NCBI RefSeq assembly: GCF_900188085.1
Contig: NZ_FZOU01000001.1
Span: forward strand, 806,001 to 870,000
Length of the DNA: 64,000 nucleotides
Direction of reading: 5' to 3'
Source of the DNA: Granulicella rosea
GTDB lineage: Bacteria > Acidobacteriota > Terriglobia > Terriglobales > Acidobacteriaceae
The position numbers and the translations under genes are program-made. The notes beneath the pieces were generated by a model that saw only the letters and a list, made by a program, of their open reading frames with translations, did no database searches and was not told the origin of the DNA. How positions within the stretch are numbered: the first letter of the stretch is position 1; every line of letters begins with the position of its first letter. Below are positions 17,413 to 26,826 of the stretch, piece by piece.

Positions 17413-19140
17413 TTAGGTCTTGCTGACGTTGACGAAATAGAGGTCTGTCGCGACGCTGAACTGCTCCTTCGTCAGCGGCGTCTTCAGCACCTGCCACTGC
17501 TGCGTCGGCGTGATGACCTGCCAGTGGCCGGGCGTCCCGACGCGGATGGGCAGGTTGAAGCCCTGCTCCTCGGCCTGCCACTTATAGTTCACCGTGCCGG
17601 TGGCGGGGTCGAAGTTCAGCTCAAGACAAGGGATGGCCGTGTGGCGCAGGTACTGGTTGAAGACCGGCGTCAGGTTGCGGTGAGTGCGCTCGTTCCACCA
17701 GGCGACTACCTGCTCGGTGTCGATGTTCCGATACTTGAAGTGCTGGTAGAAGTCGTGCAGGAGCGCGAACCAGCGCGCGTCGGCGCCGGGTTTGTCGTCG
17801 TCCAGCATGCTGCGCAGGGTCGCGATCATCAGCGCGCCCTTGAAGTACATGTCCTGCGGCGGAGTCGCCTCCACGCCGCGTTCGGTGACGATGGGTTCGC
17901 GGTTTTTGACCTTGGCGCGCCAGCCGGTGATGTACTTCATCGCGTCCGGCTTGCCGTAGTGGTACTCGACGTAGAGGCTTTCGATATAGGTGTCCCATGC
18001 CTCGTGGATCCACATGTCGGCTTCGTCGTTGGCGGTGATGGAGTTGCCGAACCACTCGTGGCCGCTCTCGTGGACGATGATGAAGTCGAAGCGCGGGCTG
18101 ATGCCGACGTGGGTCCAGTCGACGTGCAGATAGCCGTTGTCGAACTGGTTGCCGTAGGCGACGGCTGACTGGTGCTCCATGCCGGCGTACGGCACTTGCA
18201 CCAGCTTGTAGCCGTCGCGCGCGAAGGGGTATTCGCCGAGGTAGTGCTCGAAGGCGTCGAGCATTCCTTTCGCCTGAGCGAACTGCTTCTTCGCCTTGTC
18301 GAGATCGGCGGGCAGCGCGTAGAAGTCCATGTCGAGGCCGTTGTGCGTGTCCGAAAAATGCGCGTAGCCGGCGATGTTCAACGCCACGTCGTAGCTGTTG
18401 ATCGGGTAGCTGACGTGCCAGTCCCAACGGGTGTAGCCGTCGCCAAGGTCGGTCTTGCCGACGAAGCGGCCGTTCGAGACATCGGTCAGCGTGCTGGGCA
18501 CGGCGACGGAGATGTCCATCGACTCGACCTCGTCGCGCCACTGATCCTTGCTGGGCCACCAGATGCTGGCGCCGTCGTCCTCGCAGGCGGTGAAGATCCA
18601 CGGCGAGCCGGTGGGATCTTTTTCGAAGCTCATACCACCGAATCGGCCTTTGGCGACGGGGTTGCCGGAGTAGTGGAAGTCGATCGTGTAGGTCTGGCCC
18701 TTGCGCAGGGTCTGGGGGAAGTCGATGAAGACGGCGCCCTCGTCGCGCGTGTACTTCAGCTCGGTCGCGCCCATCAGGATGCGGTCAACCTTCAATCCGG
18801 GCGTCAGGTCGATCTGGATGCGGCTGCCGTCCGCGAGCATGCGGAAGCGGATGGTGTTCTTACCCGCGATGGACTTCGCGACGGGGTCGACGCGGACGTC
18901 GAGGTGGTAATAGAGCAGGTCGTTGTTGGCGCGGTAGGGGCCATAGGCGCCGCGAAGGATCTGAGCGCGGTTCGGCGTGGCCGGAGGCGGGGCGGGCGTA
19001 TTCGCGGTTGCCGCGACTGTCGCCGGCGGGGTCGCGACGGGCGGCTTCACTGTCTGCGCGGGAAGTGTGGCCGAGGCCAGAATAGCGAAGCACGCAAGGC
19101 GGGTGATCGAAGGAATGTCCACAGACCTAAGTTTATGCAC
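17413..19140 (-). CDS. M1 family aminopeptidase, secreted
   Basis: The 575-residue zinc aminopeptidase carries a signal peptide (residues about 1-29, ending LPAQ), a proline/alanine-rich stretch, and the M1 core. The exopeptidase motif is GMEHQ instead of the common GAMEN; the zinc motif is HESGHEWFGN near residue 356, with the third ligand in EAWDTYIES about 20 residues later. It probably trims peptides in the periplasm. The start is a GTG only 3 nt after the stop of the GGDEF gene, so translation is likely coupled. The domain is shorter than full-length aminopeptidase N, lacking the C-terminal helical domain. Confidence 0.88.
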   Translation of the reverse strand: MHKLRSVDIPSITRLACFAILASATLPAQTVKPPVATPPATVAATANTPAPPPATPNRAQILRGAYGPYRANNDLLYYHLDVRVDPVAKSIAGKNTIRFRMLADGSRIQIDLTPGLKVDRILMGATELKYTRDEGAVFIDFPQTLRKGQTYTIDFHYSGNPVAKGRFGGMSFEKDPTGSPWIFTACEDDGASIWWPSKDQWRDEVESMDISVAVPSTLTDVSNGRFVGKTDLGDGYTRWDWHVSYPINSYDVALNIAGYAHFSDTHNGLDMDFYALPADLDKAKKQFAQAKGMLDAFEHYLGEYPFARDGYKLVQVPYAGMEHQSAVAYGNQFDNGYLHVDWTHVGISPRFDFIIVHESGHEWFGNSITANDEADMWIHEAWDTYIESLYVEYHYGKPDAMKYITGWRAKVKNREPIVTERGVEATPPQDMYFKGALMIATLRSMLDDDKPGADARWFALLHDFYQHFKYRNIDTEQVVAWWNERTHRNLTPVFNQYLRHTAIPCLELNFDPATGTVNYKWQAEEQGFNLPIRVGTPGHWQVITPTQQWQVLKTPLTKEQFSVATDLYFVNVSKT

Positions 19141-19143
19141 GAA

Positions 19144-20634
19144 TCAGCGTGCGGGGAACTGGCGCAGGACCGGACTCGACTGCACCAGGGTGGGCAGCGC
19201 GTGAGCGCCGGAGATGTCGCGTTTATTGCGTTTGGCCTCGTACATCAGCTTGTCGGCGCGGCCGATGATGGACTCCAGCGTCTGCGGCGCGCGGTGGTCC
19301 GCGGTGACGTGGCCGAAGCTGAAGCTGAGCGGGCGTTCGCCCTCGGCCTTTACGTTGGCGGCGTCGACCATCTTCTGCAGCCGGTAGGTGGCGACGGCGA
19401 TCTCGGCGGCGGTGGCCTTGCCGGCGACGACGAACTCGTCTCCGCCCAGCCGGCCGGTGATGTCGGTCTCGCGGAAGTTCTGCAACAGCAGGGCGGACAT
19501 GCGCTGCAGGATCTCGGAGCCGGTCTCGTGGCCGAGCGTGTCGTTGATGATCTTGAGGTTGTCGATGTCGATGAAGAGCAGCGAGAAGGGCTCGCCCGAA
19601 CGGCGCGAGACGCGCAGCGCCTGCTCGGCCAGCAGGAAGAAGCCGCGCCGGTTGTAGACGCCGGTGAGGGGGTCGCGCAGGGAGAGCTCGCGGACCTCGT
19701 GCTCCAGCCCGGCCACGCGCCGCGAGAGAACAATCACCAGGCAGAAGGCCAGCAGCGCGACTACCGACGTCGCCACCGCCATCGCGTAGACGGGCGAAAG
19801 CAGGTGCAGGCGGCTGACGCCGAGCAGTAACGACATCAGCACGAAGGGCATCAGCAGGGCGAACGGCGCCGCCAGCCGGGCCGTCGCGCCGGCGATGCCC
19901 ACGCCCAGCAGAATGCCGAAGGAACCGTACTCCGCGCGCCGGTTGAAGGTCGTGAAGGTGAGGCAGAGCAGCACCAGCAGCGTCTGCGGCGAGACGCGGT
20001 GCGTCGACTCGGGCCCCAGAAGCTGGGCCGCGCCGAAGAAGTAGCCGGAGATATAGATGAGCATCAGCATGGAGTTCACCATGGTGAGCACGTCGGCCAG
20101 GTTCGAGACCCAGCCCTTGCGCGTGCGCAGGCAGCACAGCACGACGCCCAGCAGTACAAAACCCCACGAGGTCTGCGCGGACATTCTGCCGGGGTGTGCG
20201 CCGAGCGGATCGGACGCAAGCAGGCGGTCGATGTGAAAGGAGATACCGTAAAGATTCTCGATCACGCAGAGCGAGCCGATGAAGGCGACCAGCGTGGCCA
20301 GCGCGCGGCTCAGTTTCAGATCTCGCCGGGGGCGTAGCGGCTGCGAGAGCAGGAGGCTCGCGACGCAGAGCAGGCCGCACAGCGCGGTGTTGGCCTTCAT
20401 GAGCTGCCAGCCGTCGGGCATGTGACGCCCCAGCGGCGCGATGAGCCACGCCAGCAAAGTCACGCCGGAGATCAGCGCCGCGACGAAGATAACCAGTCGC
20501 TGTAGCGAGGCGAGCACCGACAGCACATGATTGTCGGGCTGGTTGGGCGAGATCGGAAGCGGAGTCTTGTTCAGCACAGGGTTCGAACCCTTCTTGTTGA
20601 GGCAGTCAAAAGGATGCAAGCCGGATTTCGGCAT
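19144..20634 (-). CDS. Membrane-bound GGDEF diguanylate cyclase
   Basis: The 496-residue protein has about seven hydrophobic segments in its first 300 residues (a MASE-like sensor region) and a C-terminal GGDEF domain. The active-site motif is intact as RLGGDEF near residue 396, and DPLTGVYNRRGF opens the domain, so it should make cyclic di-GMP. No inhibitory RxxD motif is evident just before the active site. A short tail follows. It precedes the M1 peptidase on the same strand by 3 nt; the reason for that pairing is not obvious. The 249-nt gap on its 5' side holds a short hairpin near 20672-20689 but nothing else I can name. Confidence 0.9.
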   Translation of the reverse strand: MPKSGLHPFDCLNKKGSNPVLNKTPLPISPNQPDNHVLSVLASLQRLVIFVAALISGVTLLAWLIAPLGRHMPDGWQLMKANTALCGLLCVASLLLSQPLRPRRDLKLSRALATLVAFIGSLCVIENLYGISFHIDRLLASDPLGAHPGRMSAQTSWGFVLLGVVLCCLRTRKGWVSNLADVLTMVNSMLMLIYISGYFFGAAQLLGPESTHRVSPQTLLVLLCLTFTTFNRRAEYGSFGILLGVGIAGATARLAAPFALLMPFVLMSLLLGVSRLHLLSPVYAMAVATSVVALLAFCLVIVLSRRVAGLEHEVRELSLRDPLTGVYNRRGFFLLAEQALRVSRRSGEPFSLLFIDIDNLKIINDTLGHETGSEILQRMSALLLQNFRETDITGRLGGDEFVVAGKATAAEIAVATYRLQKMVDAANVKAEGERPLSFSFGHVTADHRAPQTLESIIGRADKLMYEAKRNKRDISGAHALPTLVQSSPVLRQFPAR

Positions 20635-20883
20635 CGCGATCGAATCAGCTCTTCTTTCATCATGCTAATGACAGAGCCGCAGCGGCTCTATGGTACTTTC
20701 GTGCGACGGGCGCGTATCCTTTATCGGCACGAAGGCGCGATTGGGTGATAGCTGCTGAATTGTCAGGTTTTTTGGCCGCCCGATAGGTCCGGCTTCACGC
20801 CTGTGGACTCTTCGACCCCGGCACTTCGGTTGAGTGGGTTGCGCCCTGGGGAGAGAGGTGCTCACTCATTCCGTACGGAGATT

Positions 20884-22746
20884 CTACGGCCTTTTCCGCA
20901 AGAGTGCCAGAAAATCCACAGCCCGGCGTGTGTTCAGCAGGTCGTCCGCCGTCAGCCAGGCGCGGCGCAGTTGAACGATTCCGTGGTGCATCTGGTCGAG
21001 CTCGCCGGTGGCGTGGGCGTCGGTGTTGATGACGAGTTTCACGCCTAACTCCTTTGCCAGCCGCAGATGCAGGTCGTTCAGATCGGCGCGGGCGGGGGCT
21101 GCGTTGTGCTCGACGGCTACGCCCAGCTCGGCGGCGCGGCGCAGGATGGCGGTGATGTCGATGGCGTAGGGCTCGCGCTTGAGCACTTTGCGGCCGGTCG
21201 CGTGGCCGAGGATGTTGACGTAGGGGTTTTCGAGCGCGCGCAGCACCCGCGCGGTCATGACGTCGATCGGCTGGTCGAAGCGCGAGTGGACGCTCGCGAC
21301 GACGATGTCCATCTGGGCGAGGGTCGCGTCTTCGAGGTCGAGTTCTCCCTCGGCGAGGATGTCGACCTCGATGCCGGGCAGGACGCGGAAGGCCGCGGTG
21401 GGCGGCTGCGGTTCGATGACCTCGCCGTAGTGGGTGAGGCGGATGTCGCCGGCCTTGGCATTGCGGTAGCGCAGCCACTGCGGGCCTTTTTCCTGGGCGA
21501 AGAGCTCGGCCAGCTCCGCGTCGACCTCGCGGATGCGCCGGATGTGGGCGAGCGCCCGCACATCGTCCAGGCCGTTCGTCATGGCGAGGTTCTTGCTGTG
21601 GTCGGTGATCGCGATGTATTCGAGCCCGCGCGCGATGGCCGCCTTGGCCATGTCGAGGATGGTGGCCGTGCCGTCGCTTTCGACGGTGTGCATGTGCAGG
21701 TCGCCGCGCAGATCGCGCAGCGTGATGAGCTTCGGCAGGGTGTGCGCGGCGGCGGCTTCGATCTCGCCGCAGTTCTCGCGCAGCTCCGGCGGAATGTAGT
21801 CGAGGTCGAGCGCGTTGTAGATCTCTTCCTCGCTTGCGGCGGCGACGATGGCGTTGTCTTCGAGCCGCAGCAGCGCGTATTCGGAGAGCGTCAGGCCGCG
21901 CTTCAGCGCTCGCTGCCGCAGCGCGACGTTGTGGTGCTTGGACCCCGTAAAATATTGCAGCGCAGCGCCATAGCTCGCGCGCGGAAGCAGCCGTACGTCC
22001 ACCTGCAGGTTGTTGCGCAGGGTAAAGGTGACCTTATTCTGTCCGCGCGCCATCAGCTTGTCGATCAGCGGCAGGGTGGCGACGTGCTCGACTGCGGCGG
22101 CGACGACGTCCGCCTCGCAGGCCGGTCCGGTGGCGAGCAGGTCCAGGTCGCCGACGGTCTCGCGTCCGCGGCGCAGGCTGCCTGCTGGCGTCACCTGGTC
22201 GATGCCGGGGAAGGCGAGGATCAGCTTGGCGATGCGTTCGGCGAACTCCTTCGCCTCGTCGATGCGGAAGCGGCTGGAGTTGCGGCGATAGTCTTCGATG
22301 CCCTTTAACAGCTTGGCGGTGAACTTCTCGCCCATGCGAGGGAGCGTATTCAGATGGCCGGCTCTGGCGGCGGCTTCGAGCGCGTCGATATCGCCGACCT
22401 GCAGCGCGGACCAGACCAGCGCGACGGTCTTCGGCCCCATGCCGGGCAGGCGCAGCAGCTCGAGCATGGTCGGCTTGTACTTCGTCATCAGCTCGTCGCG
22501 CAGCGGCATGGAGCCGGTGGCGACGAGGTCGCGGATGTTCGCGGCCATGCCCTTGCCGATGCCGGGGATGGCGAGCAGCAGCTTGGGGTCGGCGTCTGGC
22601 GTGGCGAGCGGCGCCAGTTGCGCGGTCTGCTGCTCGATCGCCTCGGCGGCGCGCCGGTAGGAGCGGATGCGGAACGGGTCGGCGCCGTCGATCTCCAGCA
22701 ATGCGGCGGTCTCATCGAGCAGACGTGCGAGTGTGATGTTGTCCAT
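20884..22746 (-). CDS. polX: DNA polymerase/3'-5' exonuclease PolX (Pol beta plus PHP)
   Basis: The 620-residue enzyme combines helix-hairpin-helix DNA binding (IPGIGKGMA, LPGMGPKTV; residues about 60-110), a family X polymerase core with the catalytic pair in GDLDLLATG near residue 200, and a C-terminal PHP nuclease domain (DLHMHTVESDG near residue 345, AITDHS, EVDIL, SVHSRFD, NTDAHAT). It acts in base-excision and gap repair. Between the PHP motifs there is an extra segment of about 40 residues (around QWLRYRNAKAGD) not present in typical PolX, which fits the length above the usual 570. Its promoter side touches the csp terminator. Confidence 0.92.
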   Translation of the reverse strand: MDNITLARLLDETAALLEIDGADPFRIRSYRRAAEAIEQQTAQLAPLATPDADPKLLLAIPGIGKGMAANIRDLVATGSMPLRDELMTKYKPTMLELLRLPGMGPKTVALVWSALQVGDIDALEAAARAGHLNTLPRMGEKFTAKLLKGIEDYRRNSSRFRIDEAKEFAERIAKLILAFPGIDQVTPAGSLRRGRETVGDLDLLATGPACEADVVAAAVEHVATLPLIDKLMARGQNKVTFTLRNNLQVDVRLLPRASYGAALQYFTGSKHHNVALRQRALKRGLTLSEYALLRLEDNAIVAAASEEEIYNALDLDYIPPELRENCGEIEAAAAHTLPKLITLRDLRGDLHMHTVESDGTATILDMAKAAIARGLEYIAITDHSKNLAMTNGLDDVRALAHIRRIREVDAELAELFAQEKGPQWLRYRNAKAGDIRLTHYGEVIEPQPPTAAFRVLPGIEVDILAEGELDLEDATLAQMDIVVASVHSRFDQPIDVMTARVLRALENPYVNILGHATGRKVLKREPYAIDITAILRRAAELGVAVEHNAAPARADLNDLHLRLAKELGVKLVINTDAHATGELDQMHHGIVQLRRAWLTADDLLNTRRAVDFLALLRKRP

Positions 22747-22760
22747 AAAAAGGGTGAGGC

Positions 22761-22797
22761 AAAAAACAAACGGCAGCCGCTTATCCGGCTACCGTTT
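22761..22797 (-). terminator. Rho-independent terminator of the cold-shock gene
   Basis: On the minus strand a stem with one mismatch (arms 22768-22779 and 22786-22797, loop CTTATC) is followed by a T-rich run (22761-22767). It lies downstream of the cold-shock gene and just before the polX start. Confidence 0.8.
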
Positions 22798-22861
22798 CAG
22801 TATATGCATCTTCTTTCAGGGCTTCGTGGAGGGAGAAGTCTGTGTTGAGGAGCGGGTCTGC

Positions 22862-23080
22862 TCAAACCGCTTCCTTGACCCGGGTCACCTGGTCCGCCTG
22901 CGGTCCTTTGGAGCCCTGGATCACGTCGAACTCAACCTCGTCGCCTTCCTTCAAGCTCTTGTATCCATCCAACTGAATCGAGCTGTAGTGGACAAAGACG
23001 TCAGGACCGCCATCGCGTCCGAGAAAGCCGTACCCCTTCGCGTTGTTGAACCATTTGACCTGACCTTTATATTGCGCCAT
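22862..23080 (-). CDS. Cold-shock domain RNA chaperone (CspA family)
   Basis: The 72-residue protein is a single cold-shock OB-fold with the RNA-binding motifs KGYGFLGR (RNP1) and VFVHYSSI (RNP2). Family members bind single-stranded nucleic acids and aid translation at low temperature. The start has an AGAGGG Shine-Dalgarno, and a long leader of up to 176 nt separates it from the NUDIX gene; such leaders in csp genes often fold and control expression, though no cold-box is recognisable here. A strong terminator follows at 22761-22797. Confidence 0.95.
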   Translation of the reverse strand: MAQYKGQVKWFNNAKGYGFLGRDGGPDVFVHYSSIQLDGYKSLKEGDEVEFDVIQGSKGPQADQVTRVKEAV

Positions 23081-23256
23081 AAGAAACCCTCTTTTCCTTG
23101 CCTTTCGCGCCTGTACTTCGGCTCATGTCGTTAGGACGCGAACAAAAGAAAGAAGGTTTTTCCGACGGGCTTGCGAGTCATGTTTGCCGGAAAATTCGCT
23201 ATCGTATGTCGCCTGCATGACGTATGATGCGCGGCTGGCCGGAAAATGGGTGCGTT

Positions 23257-23874
23257 TTACTTCTTTCGGTTGGCCGCATAGAGCATGACGGAGAGGATCG
23301 TCTTGCCGTCCAGCACCTTGCCGGACTCGATCATGCCGATCAGTTCGGAGAGGGGGATGTGGAGCAGGTCGATCTTCTCGTCTTCCTCGGGCTGGGCGAC
23401 GCCGGCGCGGATGTCTTCGGCGAGGAAGACCTGCATGGTCTCGGAGAGGAAGCCGGGGCTGGCGAAGTAGCGGACGAGCTTCGACCAGCGCCTGGCGCGG
23501 AAGCCGGTCTCTTCGATCAGCTCGCGCTTGGCGGCGGCCAACGGCGCCTCGCCCGGCTCAATGCGCCCCGCGGGAAGCTCCAGCAGGAACTGGCCGGCGG
23601 CGTGGCGGTACTGGCGCTCGATGAGGATGGTCGGATCGGCGGGATTTTTGCTCGTATCGACCGCAAGGATGATGACCGAGCCGTTATGGCGGATGACGTC
23701 GCGGGTGCTGGTGACGCCGCCGGGCTCGGTGACCGTGTCGGTGGTGACGGAGAAGACCTTACCCTTGTAGGAGACCCTCGACTTCAGCACAACGGCTTTG
23801 GTGGACGGCTTCGCGGCTTTGGCGGGCTTTTTGACGGGAAGGCTGGACTTTGCGGCTTTTTTCAGAGCGCTCAT
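23257..23874 (-). CDS. NUDIX hydrolase, ADP-ribose pyrophosphatase-like
   Basis: The 205-residue protein has a complete NUDIX box, GRIEPGEAPLAAAKRE continuing LIEETGF, near residues 100-122, and the upstream beta-strand pattern of ADP-sugar pyrophosphatases (RQYRHAAGQFLLELPAG). These enzymes cleave ADP-ribose or related nucleoside diphosphates. The first 25-30 residues are an alanine/lysine/proline-rich extension absent from typical members, which may mediate binding to nucleic acid or be disordered. It is upstream of the cold-shock gene on the same strand, with a gap of 176 nt. Confidence 0.88.
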   Translation of the reverse strand: MSALKKAAKSSLPVKKPAKAAKPSTKAVVLKSRVSYKGKVFSVTTDTVTEPGGVTSTRDVIRHNGSVIILAVDTSKNPADPTILIERQYRHAAGQFLLELPAGRIEPGEAPLAAAKRELIEETGFRARRWSKLVRYFASPGFLSETMQVFLAEDIRAGVAQPEEDEKIDLLHIPLSELIGMIESGKVLDGKTILSVMLYAANRKK

Positions 23875-23952
23875 GGGGCTACGGTATCATTCTGCGTCGG
23901 GAGTATGCGCAGGCGCATCCAAAAACCTGATGACTTCTAGTAAGGTTCAGAT

Positions 23953-25557
23953 ATGAGCGCTGAGTGTTTCCCCATGTCCGTGCTGCCGCACCTCTCCGCG
24001 CTCTACGGAGATTACCTGGCGGCTGCTGAACCGGTTCGTGGCTGGTACGGCTCGGAGCCGCTCTCCGGCTGGATGGGCCGGGCTGTCGCGGTCGCCGAAC
24101 CGGCGAAGCTGGCCGACGCGCTCGCGCTGCAGGCTGCGGAGTTTGGCGCGGCGCCGGCGACGCTGGCGAACATCGAACGTCTTCGCGCCGGTGCGCGCGC
24201 CGTCGTTACGGGCCAGCAGGTGGGGCTCTTCGGCGGGCCGCTGTTCACGCTGCTGAAGGCTGCTACCGCCATCGCGCGCGCGGCGGAGGCGGAACGCACG
24301 ACGGGCGTGCCGCATGTGCCGGTCTTCTGGCTCGCGACCGACGACCACGACCTGGCCGAGGTCGACCAGGTGGCGCTGCTCTCGAAGCACGCCGTTGAGA
24401 CGCTGAGAGTTGGGCTGACCTCGAATGGCTCGCCGGTCGGCGAGGCGCCGCTTGGCCCTGAGATCTCGCAGGTGCTCGACCAGGCCAGCGAACTGCTTGG
24501 CTGGGCGCCGGTCTGCGATCTGCTGCGGGAGTGTTACGAGCCTCGCGAAGGCTATGCGCCGACGTTGGGCGGAGCCTTCGGCCGCCTGATGACGCGGCTC
24601 TTCGCCGGGCATGGGCTGGTGGTGATGGATGCCGCCGGACACTATTTCCACGCACTGGGCGCGTCCGCCTTGCGCGCTGCGATCGCGCGCGCCGGCGAGC
24701 TTGAGGCTGCGCTGCTCGCCCGCACGGCGGAGCTGGAGTCGCTTGGCTACCACGCCCAGGTGCTGGTGAAGCCCGGCTCCTCGCTGCTCTTCCTGCTCGA
24801 CGCGACGACCAGGCAGCGGCTTCTCCTGCGGCATCTGGCGGACGGTAGCTGGAAGGCGGGGAATCAGACGTTCACGACTGGCGAACTGCTGCAGATTCTT
24901 GAGGATGCCCCGGAGCGCATCAGTCCGAACGCATTGCTGCGACCGATCTTTCAGGACGTCATCCTGCCCACGGTCGCCTATATCGGCGGACCGGCGGAGA
25001 TCGCCTACTTTGCCCAGAGCGCGGTGCTCTATCAGGCTATTCTCGGGCGTCTGACGCCGGTGCTGCCGCGGCTTTCAGCGACGTTGATCGAGCCGGCCAT
25101 CGGCGCGCTGCTGGCCCAGCATGAACTTCAGCTACCCGATGTGATGACCACGTCCGAGGCATTGGCGCAGAAGCTGGGCGCGCGCGCCATGCCGATCGAA
25201 GGCAAGCGGAAGATCGCCGCCGTCGGCAACGCGATGGACGCGGAATTGACTGTGCTGACGGAGTATCTGGCATCGATGGACGAAAGCCTCGGCCGCTCGG
25301 CGGCTGTTTCGGGCTCGAAGATGCGCTACCAGATGAATCGCCTGCGCCGCATGGCCGCGACCTTCGAACTGCAGAAGGAAGCCAGCCTGCGCAAGCACGC
25401 CGATGCGTTGACACTGAATCTCTTCCCGAACGCCCACCCTCAGGAGCGTCTGCTGGCCGGGGTATGGTTCCTTGCCCGAAACGGCGAGGATCTGGTGGAT
25501 CGCTTCGTTCAGGAGGCGGCTGAGATGTGCGCCGGGCATGCGGTGGTGCGGTTGTAG
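23953..25557 (+). CDS. bshC: Bacillithiol biosynthesis cysteine-adding enzyme BshC
   Basis: The 534-residue protein matches BshC (cysteine ligation to glucosaminyl-malate, last step of bacillithiol synthesis). Characteristic segments are VTGQQVGLFGGPLFT near residue 87, FWLATDDHDLAE near residue 125 (with the HD pair), PNALLRPIFQD, YIGGPAEIAYFAQ and a C-terminal coiled-coil region ending in a basic helix with NLFPNAHPQER. The start ATG at 23953 has a weak AAGG upstream. BshA and BshB are not in this window. It implies a bacillithiol-type thiol in this organism, an inference resting on one gene. Confidence 0.92.
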   Translation: MSAECFPMSVLPHLSALYGDYLAAAEPVRGWYGSEPLSGWMGRAVAVAEPAKLADALALQAAEFGAAPATLANIERLRAGARAVVTGQQVGLFGGPLFTLLKAATAIARAAEAERTTGVPHVPVFWLATDDHDLAEVDQVALLSKHAVETLRVGLTSNGSPVGEAPLGPEISQVLDQASELLGWAPVCDLLRECYEPREGYAPTLGGAFGRLMTRLFAGHGLVVMDAAGHYFHALGASALRAAIARAGELEAALLARTAELESLGYHAQVLVKPGSSLLFLLDATTRQRLLLRHLADGSWKAGNQTFTTGELLQILEDAPERISPNALLRPIFQDVILPTVAYIGGPAEIAYFAQSAVLYQAILGRLTPVLPRLSATLIEPAIGALLAQHELQLPDVMTTSEALAQKLGARAMPIEGKRKIAAVGNAMDAELTVLTEYLASMDESLGRSAAVSGSKMRYQMNRLRRMAATFELQKEASLRKHADALTLNLFPNAHPQERLLAGVWFLARNGEDLVDRFVQEAAEMCAGHAVVRL

Positions 25558-25597
25558 TCGCCACCCACGCAGCGCCGATATCTGGACGCTTTCAAAA

Positions 25598-25628
25598 GCA
25601 AAAGCCCTCCGGACTGGAGGGCTTTTGC
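25598..25628. terminator. Strong bidirectional terminator after bshC
   Basis: A perfect 13-bp stem (25598-25610 with 25616-25628) with a 5-nt loop lies between the converging bshC and the small acidic gene. Each arm carries four A or T bases, giving a T-run within the distal arm on both strands. Confidence 0.85.
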
Positions 25629-25645
25629 TCGTTCTGGCGAACGCT

Positions 25646-25945
25646 TCAGGCGTTTGCGGCTACCGGGCCGCCTTCATCCTCGCTGTTCAGCTTCTTCTGG
25701 ATATTGAGCCAGACGTCGTCGCTGGGCTCGACCTCAGGCTGCTCGTCGAAGAGGCTGCGGGCATGCGTCGCGATGGTTTCGAGATCGCGCACGAGCGCGG
25801 CTGCGTCGGGGTTGGCCGCGAGGAACTTCTGGAGCCGGGGGTCTTCGCTGACGCGTCCATCGCCCGAGGCAAACAGGTCGGGGAGGACGGTTTCGAAGTC
25901 GGCGGCTGTCATGTTTTCGAAGTCGATGTTATTCAGGTCGCTCAC
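25646..25945 (-). CDS. Small acidic protein coupled to an ECF sigma factor (candidate regulator)
   Basis: The 99-residue product is acidic and has no hydrophobic membrane segment or signal peptide. It contains [19 protein letters not shown], a helical pattern, and a conserved-looking [11 protein letters not shown] near the C terminus. Its GTG start overlaps the end of the sigma gene by 4 nt (GTGA) and has an excellent AAGGAGG Shine-Dalgarno inside that gene. The position next to an ECF sigma gene suggests a soluble anti-sigma or accessory factor, but no zinc-binding HxxxCxxC motif is present. I do not recognise a named family. Confidence 0.7.
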   Translation of the reverse strand: MSDLNNIDFENMTAADFETVLPDLFASGDGRVSEDPRLQKFLAANPDAAALVRDLETIATHARSLFDEQPEVEPSDDVWLNIQKKLNSEDEGGPVAANA

Positions 25946-26640
25946 TGCAGGACCTCCTTGGGGGCCGAGTTGGCCAGGGGGCTGCTCTGCTGCTGGGCCT
26001 GGCGAAGAAGCTCACGTAGCTTGAGACGAGCTTTGTGAAGCTGCGACTTACTGTTCCCGGTGGAACAGTCGAGCATCGTAGCGATTTCGTTATGTTCGAA
26101 TCCCTCCACGTCGTGGAGTACGAAGACCATCCGATAGCCCGGCGGCAGCGATGCGACGGCGCGCTCGAGCGCGACGCGGTCGACCGAGCCGGTCAGGTTC
26201 AGGTCGCGGCTGCCGAAGTCGCGCTTCGGCGCGTCCTCTTCCGACGGGTTGATCGTCTCTTCGAGCGAAACCAGATTCAGACCCTTCTTGCGCAGGTGCA
26301 TGAGCACAAGATTCACAGTCAGCCGGTGCAGCCAGGTGGAGAAGGCGCTCTCGCCGCGAAAGCTGCCGAGCTTGCGGAAGAGATGCAGAAAGGCCTCCTG
26401 CGTCATGTCTTCGGCCTCGGAGACGTTGCCCAGCATGCGGAGGCAGAGCGTATACACGCGGCGCTTGTGCAGCGCGTAGAGCTTCGAAAACGCCTCGGCA
26501 TCGCCGTTCTTGGCGGCCTCGATGGCCTCGGCCTCACCGGCGATGGGCGGGTTGCGCTTGAACAGGCCAGGCTTGGGCTTGGCTTGCTCCGGAGCGACTT
26601 CGGGTACAGCCTGGACAGGCAGCGTTTCAATAGGGTTCAT
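25942..26640 (-). CDS. ECF-type RNA polymerase sigma factor
   Basis: The 232-residue protein has sigma region 2 ([24 protein letters not shown], with the [14 protein letters not shown] core) and region 4 ([23 protein letters not shown], followed by [17 protein letters not shown]), the layout of group 4 sigma factors. It has an extra N-terminal tail of about 50 residues rich in proline, lysine and glutamate. The ATG at 26640 is chosen; a GTG at 26682 in frame is also possible, neither with a strong RBS. It overlaps the downstream small acidic gene. Its targets cannot be read from the window. Confidence 0.9.
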   Translation of the reverse strand: MNPIETLPVQAVPEVAPEQAKPKPGLFKRNPPIAGEAEAIEAAKNGDAEAFSKLYALHKRRVYTLCLRMLGNVSEAEDMTQEAFLHLFRKLGSFRGESAFSTWLHRLTVNLVLMHLRKKGLNLVSLEETINPSEEDAPKRDFGSRDLNLTGSVDRVALERAVASLPPGYRMVFVLHDVEGFEHNEIATMLDCSTGNSKSQLHKARLKLRELLRQAQQQSSPLANSAPKEVLQ

Positions 26641-26826
26641 GGACTCGATTCTCAGAGCGGCTATCTCCAAACTTATGCTCACCGGGACACCGCTCCGCGA
26701 AGGCCGCCGGAGCGACCCCCACCCAGATGGTAGCGTATCCCGGAGGAAAGGGATGGTGCATCTGTCTGTCAGAGTGAGTTTTGCGCAAAATAGTTGTATC
26801 GCATGGAGCTTCTGGGCGTCCGCGCT

